Part shown: one piece after another, positions 6,062 to 13,070 of the stretch
How positions within the stretch are numbered: position 1 is the stretch's first letter
Layout: the number at the start of each line of letters is the position of its first letter
DNA from: a virus
Virus record (IMG/VR): IMGVR_UViG_3300002132_000386
Location: 1 to 25,034 of that record
DNA: 25,034 nucleotides
Direction: 5' to 3' (one strand)
Notes under the pieces: generated by a model
The model's input: only the letters and a program-made list of their open reading frames with translations
Database searches by the model: none
What the model was told of the DNA's origin: nothing
Translations under genes and position numbers: made by a program

Positions 6062-7099
6062 ATGAACAAAGCAGCAAGCACAAGCCCGACTCTACAATCA
6101 GGGTGGTCTCGTTCAAATACCGAACCCGATATTTCCGGGCATCGCCCAGGTCGATCCGAAGCCGACCGGGACTTGTGGAGAATACTGTCCACGAAGGTTG
6201 AAGAGCTTGGCTCAAAACATGGCTGGAGTAAGAGTGAGGTTTCACGCCGAATTGGGATGCCGGATGGAACTTTCAATCAGTGGTTCTCAGGCAAATATGA
6301 CGGGCGGCTTGATGCCCAGAACGAGAAGGTGGAGCGCTGGATTGCCTCGGTCGAAGAAATGGCCGGGCTGGCGGCAACAGTTCCAACAAGCCCCGGCTTC
6401 ATTCACACGAAATCGGCTTCGGTAATCATCGACGCGTTGTTGTTCGCGCAAATGATGCCGGATTTCGTAACCATTACTGCAGCGGCTGGCACTGGCAAGA
6501 CGTGCGCCTGCAGGCAATTTTCAACTACCCGGTCCAATGTGTTCATGGTCACCATGAGCCCGCACACCAAAACGGTGCATGGAATGTTGGTCGAACTGGC
6601 TACCGCTCTTGATATCACCCAACACAATCCGGCGAAGCTGGTTCGTGCTGTGGGTCGAAGGCTTGAGAACAGCGGTGGTGGATCGCTGCTGATTGTTGAC
6701 GAGGCTCAAAACCTGATCGACAGTGCCGTGGATCAACTCCGTCACTTTGTCGATATCTATTCCTGCGGTGTGGCACTGGTTGGAAATGAAGAAATCTACT
6801 CTCGGTTTTCGCGAAACACTGACGGCCCTTCCTATGCCCAGATCAAACGTCGGATCGGTAAGCGGGTTCGCTTGGCCAAGCCACGCGCCGAGGACATCAA
6901 CGCACTTCTGGACGCCTGGTCGATAACCGACCCTGAAACCCGCAGAGTTCTGACTGGCATAGGCATGAAGGACGGCGCTTTGGGTCAGATTGACAAGACA
7001 ATCAAACTCGCATCCATGACCGCAGCTGGTTCCGGTCAACCAATTGACTCGACAGCAATCCGCGAAGCGTGGGCCAACCGCGATGTGGAGGGTATGTGA
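6062..7099 (+). CDS. Mu B-like AAA+ ATPase, transposition target activator
   Basis: 345 residues. An N-terminal helix-turn-helix (about 45-82, KHGWSKSEVSRRIGMPDGT) resembles the domain of Mu B. The ATPase core has Walker A AAGTGKT (141-147), Walker B LLIVDEAQ (209-216) and GNEE at 241-244 in the sensor position; a helical C-terminal domain follows. B coats target DNA in an ATP-dependent way, brings it to the transposase complex and provides target immunity. It lies 70 bases after the transposase gene, as in Mu. Confidence 0.93.
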   Translation: MNKAASTSPTLQSGWSRSNTEPDISGHRPGRSEADRDLWRILSTKVEELGSKHGWSKSEVSRRIGMPDGTFNQWFSGKYDGRLDAQNEKVERWIASVEEMAGLAATVPTSPGFIHTKSASVIIDALLFAQMMPDFVTITAAAGTGKTCACRQFSTTRSNVFMVTMSPHTKTVHGMLVELATALDITQHNPAKLVRAVGRRLENSGGGSLLIVDEAQNLIDSAVDQLRHFVDIYSCGVALVGNEEIYSRFSRNTDGPSYAQIKRRIGKRVRLAKPRAEDINALLDAWSITDPETRRVLTGIGMKDGALGQIDKTIKLASMTAAGSGQPIDSTAIREAWANRDVEGM

Positions 7100-7100
7100 G

Positions 7101-7421
7101 ATGGCCGCTGTTTCAAGAACATCACCGATCAGTGGGGAACTTGGCCTGGTCGCCGAATTGATTGCGCAGAACATCTCGCCAGACGGGCTGCGGTTGAGCT
7201 CCGAACGGGCAGACGGGCTGCTCAAGCGCCTTGATCTGATCAAGCGCCAAATTGCTAATCTCGAACATGAACTCGGTGCTTTCCGCGCAGACGAGCAGGA
7301 CAGTGCAGCAGCGGGTGTCATCGGTGACCTTTGTTTGGATGTCATGCGCGACGGTGTTCTGGACGCGGCCCAAGGCGCGCCTGTCGCCTATCCCGATTTC
7401 AAAAAAGGAAAAAGGTCATGA
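7101..7421 (+). CDS. Unknown semi-early protein, possible paralogue of the next gene
   Basis: 106 residues from the ATG that follows the B gene stop; the longer in-frame extension into the B gene is unlikely. Residues about 30-62 (LRLSSERADGLLKRLDLIK then LEHEL) form an amphipathic helix with heptad-like leucines. The pattern is shared with the next gene (LVLTGDGLESFINRMDQIQ then LENAL). No family recognised. It overlaps the following gene by ATGA. Confidence 0.65.
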   Translation: MAAVSRTSPISGELGLVAELIAQNISPDGLRLSSERADGLLKRLDLIKRQIANLEHELGAFRADEQDSAAAGVIGDLCLDVMRDGVLDAAQGAPVAYPDFKKGKRS

Positions 7422-7747
7422 GCGAATATGTCTCCGATCATTTGAAAGAAGTTTCACGCCGCCTGAAGGAGCACCGTCACGGTGGTTTAGTTCTTACTGG
7501 TGATGGACTTGAGAGCTTCATCAACCGCATGGATCAAATTCAGGAAATGGCACGTGACCTCGAAAACGCGCTGTCAAAGAGCGAGTGGAACAAGCGCGCA
7601 ACTCTTGAGAAAATCACCCAGGCAAAGCGGCTGGCTCAAGTTTTGGCTGCTGTTCAAATTCCTGAAAGCAACGTCATGCTCTTTCCCATAGCACCACGGC
7701 CAGTTCCGCGAACTGAACAGCCCCAAGGTGGAGGCGATGCAGCATGA
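7418..7747 (+). CDS. Unknown semi-early helical protein
   Basis: 109 residues, starting at ATGAGCGAA that overlaps the upstream stop and has AAAGG just before it. Mostly charged helices (residues 3-80), then a proline-rich tail (about 90-103). The stretch from residue 24 to 52 resembles residues 30-62 of the preceding protein. Function unknown; part of the small-gene cluster between B and GemA that in Mu holds non-essential semi-early genes. Confidence 0.65.
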   Translation: MSEYVSDHLKEVSRRLKEHRHGGLVLTGDGLESFINRMDQIQEMARDLENALSKSEWNKRATLEKITQAKRLAQVLAAVQIPESNVMLFPIAPRPVPRTEQPQGGGDAA

Positions 7748-8064
7748 GCGACCAGGCGAGCCCCGAAGAGATTGAGCGTGTGACTAAAGCTGCCACCAAA
7801 GCGGTCATGGCAAAGATCGACGTGATTGTTAGCCGGGTGGTGGCACGGCAAATCGCCACAATCCAGCCGCCACACGCTTCTCTCCGGGTGCCGCCTACTG
7901 AGCTTGTAGAAGCCGCAGCGAAAGTCTCGGCAATGCTGACCAATCTCGACAACAACCAGTACTCGCGCGGTGAAAGAGCTGCGCGTGAACAACTTGATGC
8001 CGCAATCAATGACCTGCGAACAGCCTATCGGGCCTATGCAGCAGACCAACGCTTGAAAGGGTAA
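7744..8064 (+). CDS. Unknown semi-early protein
   Basis: 106 residues, ATGA-overlapped with the preceding gene. Helical, with an alanine-rich N-terminal half and a charged C-terminal helix (about 70-104). No cysteine, signal peptide or membrane segment. No family recognised; supported by tight operon packing. Confidence 0.6.
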   Translation: MSDQASPEEIERVTKAATKAVMAKIDVIVSRVVARQIATIQPPHASLRVPPTELVEAAAKVSAMLTNLDNNQYSRGERAAREQLDAAINDLRTAYRAYAADQRLKG

Positions 8065-8068
8065 TTCC

Positions 8069-8737
8069 ATGAACACTGCAGTCATTCCCGATGAAACCAA
8101 AGCTGAGAAAACCGGTCTGATCGATTTCAAGGGTAAGTCCTATATGGCTGACGCCAAAGGCGCGTTGGTGCCGCTGGAATTGATCAAACCGGCAGACAAG
8201 CTGGAAGACGAGACAGTTCGGAAGATCATGGGTTTTGCACGTGATCTTTCTGATCAGATTGCTCGCTTCCGTGGACATACGATGACCGATCTCGGCGAGT
8301 TCGATGCTCTTCTGGAACAACACTACGATGCCAAAAAAGGTGGCAAGAAAGGCAACCGGACCTACCAGACTTTTGACGGATTAATGAAGGTGAGCGTTCA
8401 GGTCGCTGATTTTGTCGATTTTGGCCCACAGCTGCAGGTGGCCAAGAAGCTGATGGATGAATGCCTGACCGAATGGTCAGAAGACAGTCGGCCGGAAATC
8501 CGGGCGATCATCACGCGCGCCTTCAATACCGACAAGGAAGGTCAAGTCAACCGGTCGGAAATCTTCATGCTGCTCCGACTCGATATCTCGGATGAACGCT
8601 GGCTGCGGGCCATTAATGCAATTCGCGATGCCATGCGGATAATCGGATCGAAACAGTACGTCCGCTTCTATGAACGAGCCAGTATCACAGACAGATGGGA
8701 AGCGGTTACAATCGATCTCGCCAAGGCAGGTGCGTGA
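8069..8737 (+). CDS. DUF3164 family phage protein
   Basis: 222 residues. The order of segments, DFKGKSYMADAKGALVPLELIKP at the start and the later FDGLMKVSVQVADFVDFGPQL and FNTDKEGQVNRSEIFMLLRL blocks, matches DUF3164, a family found almost only in Mu-like phages in the semi-early region. Its biochemical role is not known. It is not membrane-bound. The downstream zinc-finger gene begins at the A of its stop codon. Confidence 0.85.
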   Translation: MNTAVIPDETKAEKTGLIDFKGKSYMADAKGALVPLELIKPADKLEDETVRKIMGFARDLSDQIARFRGHTMTDLGEFDALLEQHYDAKKGGKKGNRTYQTFDGLMKVSVQVADFVDFGPQLQVAKKLMDECLTEWSEDSRPEIRAIITRAFNTDKEGQVNRSEIFMLLRLDISDERWLRAINAIRDAMRIIGSKQYVRFYERASITDRWEAVTIDLAKAGA

Positions 8738-8910
8738 TGGCGACCAGAACAAAAAAGCGATCCCGTTCAGGCGCGAAAGCCGAATGCCCTGTTTGCGGCA
8801 AGAAGCTTCGCGGACTGAAAGGCATGGTTGCCCACGTAGAAATCGAGCACTGCGAACAAACCGAAGTGATCAGACACCTGAAGGTGCAAGCTGAGGAGGT
8901 GAAACGATGA
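8737..8910 (+). CDS. Small C2H2-type zinc-finger protein
   Basis: 57 residues. Residues 17-38 give a full CX2C-X12-HX4H zinc finger: Cys17, Cys20, His33, His38, with basic residues in the finger. A basic N-terminal tail (KKRSRSG) precedes it and an acidic helix follows. Such a peptide could bind DNA or RNA or another protein. The start at 8737 overlaps the DUF3164 stop; a longer upstream extension is possible but would lie inside that gene. Not a Ros/MucR protein: those have a shorter loop and longer flanks. Confidence 0.7.
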   Translation: MATRTKKRSRSGAKAECPVCGKKLRGLKGMVAHVEIEHCEQTEVIRHLKVQAEEVKR

Positions 8911-9242
8911 CCGGCCATCAAATCGGACCAGTCGAATTGTTTGCCCGTGCTAAATGGCTGGAAGAACGGCTGGACAGATTGCCAGAGAACACCGTCTCGT
9001 TCCTAACGGATCGAGACGGTTGGGAAGCAGAAAAACGGGCTTATCTGGACGAGCTGGAAATGCTTCGGCTCGACATCGAACAGCTTGATCCACCGGGTCG
9101 GTTCAGCTTCACGAACGGAAACAATGTGCTTTCCATGATGGGTGTGCGTGCAACGCGCACACAAGAGGGTGCCGCTGTGTTTTTTGCCTGGGTTATGCGG
9201 GCACGAAATGCCTCCACTGATCCGAAACGACAGGCCGCATGA
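8907..9242 (+). CDS. Unknown semi-early protein
   Basis: 111 residues, overlapping the zinc-finger gene by four bases with GAGGAGG just before the ATG. The first 55 residues are charged helices; residues about 63-95 (GRFSFTNGNNVLSMMG onward, then FFAWVMRAR) are less polar. No recognised domain, signal or membrane segment. Confidence 0.6.
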   Translation: MTGHQIGPVELFARAKWLEERLDRLPENTVSFLTDRDGWEAEKRAYLDELEMLRLDIEQLDPPGRFSFTNGNNVLSMMGVRATRTQEGAAVFFAWVMRARNASTDPKRQAA

Positions 9243-9243
9243 C

Positions 9244-9432
9244 ATGGCGACTCGGCGGCAAGATCAAGTTGATCTTTTCGCCTGGCGCGAGCTCTCGGAG
9301 ATCGAGGGCAAGCGGACGGAACTGATCGCCCGCATTCAGAAACATCGTCCGAACTCACACGCACGTGTTGAGCTAATCGCACGGCTCAAGCAGCTAACCA
9401 CCGAAGCCATTCAGATGGAAACCAGACAATGA
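9244..9432 (+). CDS. Small helical protein upstream of gemA
   Basis: 62 residues from the ATG just after the previous stop; longer in-frame versions would overlap that gene. Starts MATRRQDQVDLF and continues as a basic helix rich in arginine and leucine. Ends with an ATGA overlap to the GemA gene. No family recognised. Confidence 0.55.
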   Translation: MATRRQDQVDLFAWRELSEIEGKRTELIARIQKHRPNSHARVELIARLKQLTTEAIQMETRQ

Positions 9433-10100
9433 CTGCAATCAGAGCCATCCATGTGGGTCTGCGCCATCTTGGCATTGCCGAGGATGAGGCCCGTGACCTT
9501 TATGAACGCCAAACCGGAGCGCGTTCGCTCAAGTCTATGACATCGGATCAGCTGGAAACAGTGCTAGTTGAACTTCGCCGCCTTGGTTTCAAACCAGCTC
9601 CAAGTGGCTTTCGAAAACGCCTTGAAGGGAAATATGCTCCCAAACTTCAAGCGCTCTGGATAGCTGGTTGGAACCTTGGGATTGTTCGCAATCGCGAAGA
9701 CGCGGCGCTGGAGGCTTTCGTCAAACGTCAAACGGGCGTCGATGCCGTTCGCTTTTGCCACGACGCCACCGACGCCAGATCGGCAATCGAGGCGCTCAAA
9801 AAATGGATTGAACGTGACGGTGGTGTCGACTGGACCCAGGACACAACGCTCCCGCCGATTTACCAGATGGATGGTTACCGAATTGCCAGCGCGCAGTGGC
9901 TCAAACTGACCGGCGAGCCTCGGATTGCAGCGGCTTTCTGGTCTGCGGTCACTGTAGTCATTGGCCGGACACCGGAGCCTTATTCTCCACCGACAGATCG
10001 TGAGTGGATCGAAGTGATGAACGATTTCGGAAATCGGCTGCGAGCTCGGAAAACAGGCCGCGTCTCCAGCCGCTCGCAAACAAAAGCGGTGGCGAAATGA
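9429..10100 (+). CDS. GemA-like regulatory protein (Mu gp16 family, DUF1018)
   Basis: 223 residues. Residues 1-135 match the GemA/gp16 pattern: IHVGLRHLGIAEDEARDLYERQTG, then MTSDQLETVLVELRRLGFKP, then LQALWIAGWNLGIVRN and FVKRQTGVDAVRF. In Mu, GemA modulates expression of host genes, including those for gyrase, during lytic growth. The C-terminal 90 residues are more divergent. It lies in the usual semi-early position upstream of the Mor-family activator. Confidence 0.85.
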   Translation: MTAIRAIHVGLRHLGIAEDEARDLYERQTGARSLKSMTSDQLETVLVELRRLGFKPAPSGFRKRLEGKYAPKLQALWIAGWNLGIVRNREDAALEAFVKRQTGVDAVRFCHDATDARSAIEALKKWIERDGGVDWTQDTTLPPIYQMDGYRIASAQWLKLTGEPRIAAAFWSAVTVVIGRTPEPYSPPTDREWIEVMNDFGNRLRARKTGRVSSRSQTKAVAK

Positions 10101-10348
10101 CTACACCTTTAATCCACGTCTCTGACCACGCCGTATTGCGCTACCTCGAGCGCCAGCATGGTGTTGACGTTGAAGCCATCCGACAGCATCTGGCAAGTCT
10201 CTGTTCAAATGGCGCTCGGTTCAAAGCGTCCGGTGTCAGAGTTGAAAAGGTAAAGCTGCTTCTGGCGCATGGCTCGACCGGCACAACGGTCATCACTGCC
10301 TTGAAAACCGACTGGCCTGATCGGCGCGCTGAAAGAGGTGAGCTGTGA
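10097..10348 (+). CDS. Small semi-early protein (DUF4258-like pattern), unknown role
   Basis: 83 residues starting at the ATG that overlaps the gemA stop. The N-terminal HVSDHAVLRYLERQHGVDVEAIR is a pattern common in small Mu-like phage proteins; residues 50-70 end in a strand-rich LLLAHGSTGTTVITAL. It somewhat resembles BrnT/DUF4258-type folds, but catalytic residues cannot be identified. No antitoxin-like partner lies next to it. Confidence 0.6.
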   Translation: MTTPLIHVSDHAVLRYLERQHGVDVEAIRQHLASLCSNGARFKASGVRVEKVKLLLAHGSTGTTVITALKTDWPDRRAERGEL

Positions 10349-10572
10349 CCCGGCGAACCGTCTACAAAATGGCTGTGATCTACACGCTGATGATTTCAGT
10401 GGTGATCCATTTTGTTGATGGTTTGACACCATCGGCATTCGTCATCGGCATATCGGTGACGTGGTTCTCAGTTGGGCGCCTGTCGACACATCCAATTGAC
10501 CCTTTTTCGTGGCTGAATGAGCCATCAGATCAAACGGATGAAAACAAGCCGCAACAGTGGGGGCGGGAATGA
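10345..10572 (+). CDS. Small membrane protein, two hydrophobic segments
   Basis: 75 residues with a GTG start at 10345 that overlaps the stop of the preceding gene. Two hydrophobic segments, about residues 7-24 and 29-46, are followed by a polar tail. Position between gemA and the methyltransferase. Not recognised. The GTG start is supported by AAAGAGGT about 6 bases upstream. Confidence 0.6.
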   Translation: MTRRTVYKMAVIYTLMISVVIHFVDGLTPSAFVIGISVTWFSVGRLSTHPIDPFSWLNEPSDQTDENKPQQWGRE

Positions 10573-11183
10573 TCTGGCCGTTCGATGGATTGTCTCCACT
10601 CAAATATGGCGTGATCCTAGCCGATCCGCCGTGGGCTTACTCGATGCGCTCCGGCAAAGGTTATGAGAAAAGCCCTGAGGCACATTACGAGACAATGCCT
10701 CTCGACGCGATCAAAGCTCTACCGGTGCGGGATCTCGCGGCCGGTGACTGTTTGCTGTTCATGTGGTCAACCTGGCCGCATCTATTTCAAGCTGCTGAGG
10801 TCATGACCGCGTGGGGCTTTACCTACAAAACCGGAGGATCATGGTTCAAGAAAACCATAAAGGGTAAATCCGCATTTGGGACTGGTTACATTATGCGTTC
10901 TTCATGTGAACCTTACCTCGTTGGCTCTATCGGCAAGCCCTTCATTCAATCCCGATCAGAGCGAAATGGGTTCGAGGCAGACGAACCGACGAATGATTTA
11001 ACAATTATCCCTGATCGTATCGATGCGGTGCGGCGTGAACATTCACGCAAACCATCTGAAATGCGCGAGATCATTGAACGGCTGTGCCCACATGCATTTG
11101 GTGCCGAGTTGTTTGCCCGCGAACCATGGGCTGGATTTGATACCTGGGGCGACCAGTCCGATTTGTTCGAGGCAGCTGAATGA
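10569..11183 (+). CDS. MT-A70 family DNA adenine-N6 methyltransferase
   Basis: 204 residues from ATG 10569, chosen because GGGGCGGGA precedes it and the ATGA overlaps the upstream stop; a GTG four codons earlier is less likely. The catalytic DPPW motif lies at residues 19-22, followed by the SAM/target region and the C-terminal EMREIIERLCPHAFGAELFAREPWAGFDTWGD pattern of the MT-A70 family. It should methylate adenine N6 in DNA, perhaps to protect phage DNA from host restriction, as Mu does by a different route with Mom. No cognate endonuclease is near, so it is an orphan enzyme. Target sequence unknown. Confidence 0.9.
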   Translation: MIWPFDGLSPLKYGVILADPPWAYSMRSGKGYEKSPEAHYETMPLDAIKALPVRDLAAGDCLLFMWSTWPHLFQAAEVMTAWGFTYKTGGSWFKKTIKGKSAFGTGYIMRSSCEPYLVGSIGKPFIQSRSERNGFEADEPTNDLTIIPDRIDAVRREHSRKPSEMREIIERLCPHAFGAELFAREPWAGFDTWGDQSDLFEAAE

Positions 11184-11551
11184 CAGAAGTTGCCCGTTCC
11201 GCTGAATTGAAAACGCTTTTGGGCGCAGATGACTACGTGCGTCTCGCTGAACACTTTGGCGGAACACGGCTCTTTATACCGGCACGTGAAACACGCACCA
11301 AACTGTCCCGCGCGCTTGGAACTGAACCCGCCGAGAAATTGGCCAGACGCTATGCAGGTACATATCTACGCGTCCCTCTTGCCCGCGAGGACCGCGCAAG
11401 GCAATATCGCGCTGGCGGAGCATCGAATGCTGAAATAGCTCGTGCGCTAGGAATTACGGAAACTGGCGTCGACAAGATCTTCAATCGAATGCCAAACAAG
11501 CCCGCCAAAGGCGCAGATCCGCGTCAAGGGCAACTCTTCCCCTCCGACTAA
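11180..11551 (+). CDS. Mor-family transcription activator
   Basis: 123 residues. LAEHFGGTRLFIP (22-34) is the Mor-family dimerisation strand; residues about 74-103 (RQYRAGGASNAEIARALG, then TETGVDKIF) form the helix-turn-helix. A second copy of the first motif, LARRYAGTYLRVPLARE (54-70), gives an internal duplication. In Mu, Mor activates the middle promoter and its relative C the late promoters. Only one such gene is seen here, so it may switch on the lysis and head genes directly. It ends the semi-early block and is followed by a hairpin. Confidence 0.82.
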   Translation: MTEVARSAELKTLLGADDYVRLAEHFGGTRLFIPARETRTKLSRALGTEPAEKLARRYAGTYLRVPLAREDRARQYRAGGASNAEIARALGITETGVDKIFNRMPNKPAKGADPRQGQLFPSD

Positions 11552-11561
11552 ACTCTGATCA

Positions 11562-11577
11562 GCCCGCCTCTGCGGGC
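11562..11577 (+). terminator. Hairpin after the Mor-like gene
   Basis: GCCCGC-CTCT-GCGGGC is a perfect 6-bp GC stem with a 4-base loop, ten bases after the Mor-like stop. No T-run follows, so it is a weak or factor-assisted terminator. The gap up to 11666 would then hold the start of the late transcript; no clear promoter was identified. Confidence 0.45.
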
Positions 11578-11666
11578 ATAGGGCTGTTGGCTTCTCACTG
11601 GCATCGTGCGTCTAGACCGCCGGGCAATGCACCGGCTCGTTTTTGCATCGCAAATGGAGCGGCATG

Positions 11667-11963
11667 ATGAACAGCACTTTTTCACGCGCAATTGTTGGGT
11701 TCATAGCCCTCACTTCTGGATTGATTTTTATGGCCTATATCGCGCTGTGGGCGGTCTCGTCCTATGCAGCAGGCTTATGGTGGATGACGCTCCTGATCAT
11801 CTTATTGGCGCTGGTGCTTGAATTCGCAATCTATCTAACGACGCTGGCCGAGCCGGTCACCGACTGGATTGGTGAGCCAAAGCGAAAGGCCAAGGCAGAG
11901 GCCGAAGCGAAATCTGCCGCTGCATGGAAAGAACGCCACGACCGCGCGGACGACGACGCCTGA
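11667..11963 (+). CDS. Two-TM lysis-cassette membrane protein (holin candidate)
   Basis: 98 residues from ATG 11667, which has GGAG at 7 bases; an ATG one codon earlier is also possible. Hydrophobic segments at about 7-29 and 36-58, then a charged, alanine- and lysine-rich cytoplasmic tail (KRKAKAEAEAKSAAA). Two close TM helices with a basic tail directly before an endolysin fit a class II-like holin or antiholin, but the sequence does not place it in a known family. It is the first gene after the likely semi-early/late boundary. Confidence 0.65.
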   Translation: MNSTFSRAIVGFIALTSGLIFMAYIALWAVSSYAAGLWWMTLLIILLALVLEFAIYLTTLAEPVTDWIGEPKRKAKAEAEAKSAAAWKERHDRADDDA

Positions 11964-11994
11964 ACCAACCATCCAAACAAGTCGGCAGGTAACC

Positions 11995-12942
11995 ATGTCC
12001 AGCTATGATCCACGCCTTATCCCATTCACCGGCCAGCACGAGGGCAAGGTACTGCGCGCTTATCGCTGCCCGGCCGGTGCCATTACAATTGGTTTTGGAT
12101 TTACCTGGGGGTCAAAAATTTTCGGCGAATGGTGGCTGAAACGATATGGTCGCAAATTGCGCCTGGGCGACACGATTGCGGAAGGTGACGCTTTCTACCT
12201 GCTCAAGGCAATCATTGATGCCGAATACGCCGTGCCGGTGCTCAAGCGCGCGCCGAACGCCACTCCGCACGCAAAGGCATCAGCAACAGACATGCTGTTT
12301 AATTGCGGTCTGGGTGCTGCCAAATGGAAATGGTTTGCAGCCCTGGTGCGCGATGATATCGCAGATGCTGCACGCCGGTTGAAGGTGACCGCCACCACGG
12401 CCAAAGGGAGGCGATTGCCTGGTCTGGTTCGCCGTCGTGCAGAGGCAGCTGCAATCATGCAATTTAACCGTTGGCCAGCCTGGGTAAAAGCACCGCGCAC
12501 AGCCGATCCGAAAGAGATCAAAAAGGCGATGCCTGCTTGGCGCTTGGGCGAGGACGATTTCAACCAGGGCATCAAATGGCTAATTGAACTTGGCTTTCTC
12601 TCCGCCCCCGCGAAAGGCGATGAGGGTCTCGTCAACAACGCTGTGAAGCGTTTTCAGGAACAGCACCCGCAACTCGATAATGACGGGGTTCTTGGTAAGG
12701 CCACGCTCGATCAGCTCCAGCGTGTGATTGATCTCAAGTCCAAAGCCAAAACCAGCACCGCCAGTGGCACAACAGGTGCAGCTGCAGGTGCAGCAGACGC
12801 TGCCACTCAAACCAGTGGGTATGGCGATTGGCTGCTTTATGGCGGTCTCGGGTTCATCGTTCTCGCCTTGGCCTTTCTTGCATGGACCTATCGCGATGAG
12901 ATTTCGATTGCGCTCAAGGGCGGGACGTCGAGGAACGCATGA
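11995..12942 (+). CDS. GH24 endolysin with peptidoglycan-binding domain and C-terminal membrane anchor
   Basis: 315 residues from ATG 11995; a longer in-frame extension is basic and overlaps the upstream gene. The lysozyme domain (1-160) has the E-8aa-C-5aa-T catalytic arrangement: Glu16, Cys25, Thr31 in the HEGKVLRAYRCPAGAITIGFG segment. Cys sits where T4 lysozyme has Asp20, a known subgroup. Residues about 185-246 form a PG_binding_1-type repeat. A small-residue linker (252-275) leads to one TM helix (about 279-297) and a short basic tail. There is no N-terminal signal. It cuts the glycan strands of peptidoglycan; the C-terminal anchor may hold it at the inner membrane until holin action. 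Confidence 0.93.
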   Translation: MSSYDPRLIPFTGQHEGKVLRAYRCPAGAITIGFGFTWGSKIFGEWWLKRYGRKLRLGDTIAEGDAFYLLKAIIDAEYAVPVLKRAPNATPHAKASATDMLFNCGLGAAKWKWFAALVRDDIADAARRLKVTATTAKGRRLPGLVRRRAEAAAIMQFNRWPAWVKAPRTADPKEIKKAMPAWRLGEDDFNQGIKWLIELGFLSAPAKGDEGLVNNAVKRFQEQHPQLDNDGVLGKATLDQLQRVIDLKSKAKTSTASGTTGAAAGAADAATQTSGYGDWLLYGGLGFIVLALAFLAWTYRDEISIALKGGTSRNA

Positions 12943-13070
12943 TGAAAGCCAGTGATTTTCTCCTCTATCTCATCGGCCTGATCGGTATCTGCATGGTCGG
13001 TTATGCCTTTGTTGCAGATCTGTCTGATCACAGAGCCAAAGACGCAATCATTGAAACGGAGCAAAGCTAA
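12939..13070 (+). CDS. 43-residue single-TM peptide in the lysis cassette
   Basis: ATGATG start overlapping the endolysin stop, and a stop overlapping the next start (TAATG). Residues about 7-26 form one TM helix (FLLYLIGLIGICMVGYAF), followed by a short charged tail. Both overlaps support a real gene. Could be a holin regulator or small lysis accessory; it is too short and lacks the features needed to call a spanin. Confidence 0.6.
   Translation: MMKASDFLLYLIGLIGICMVGYAFVADLSDHRAKDAIIETEQS

Noticed and set aside
6521-7345. 274-residue minus-strand open frame
   Set aside because: It lies opposite the ATPase B gene, whose Walker motifs are certain; the antisense protein shows no domain and is a frame shadow.
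10097-10348. Toxin of a toxin-antitoxin pair (BrnT/DUF4258-like)
   Set aside because: No antitoxin partner is adjacent and the catalytic residues cannot be identified; kept as unknown.
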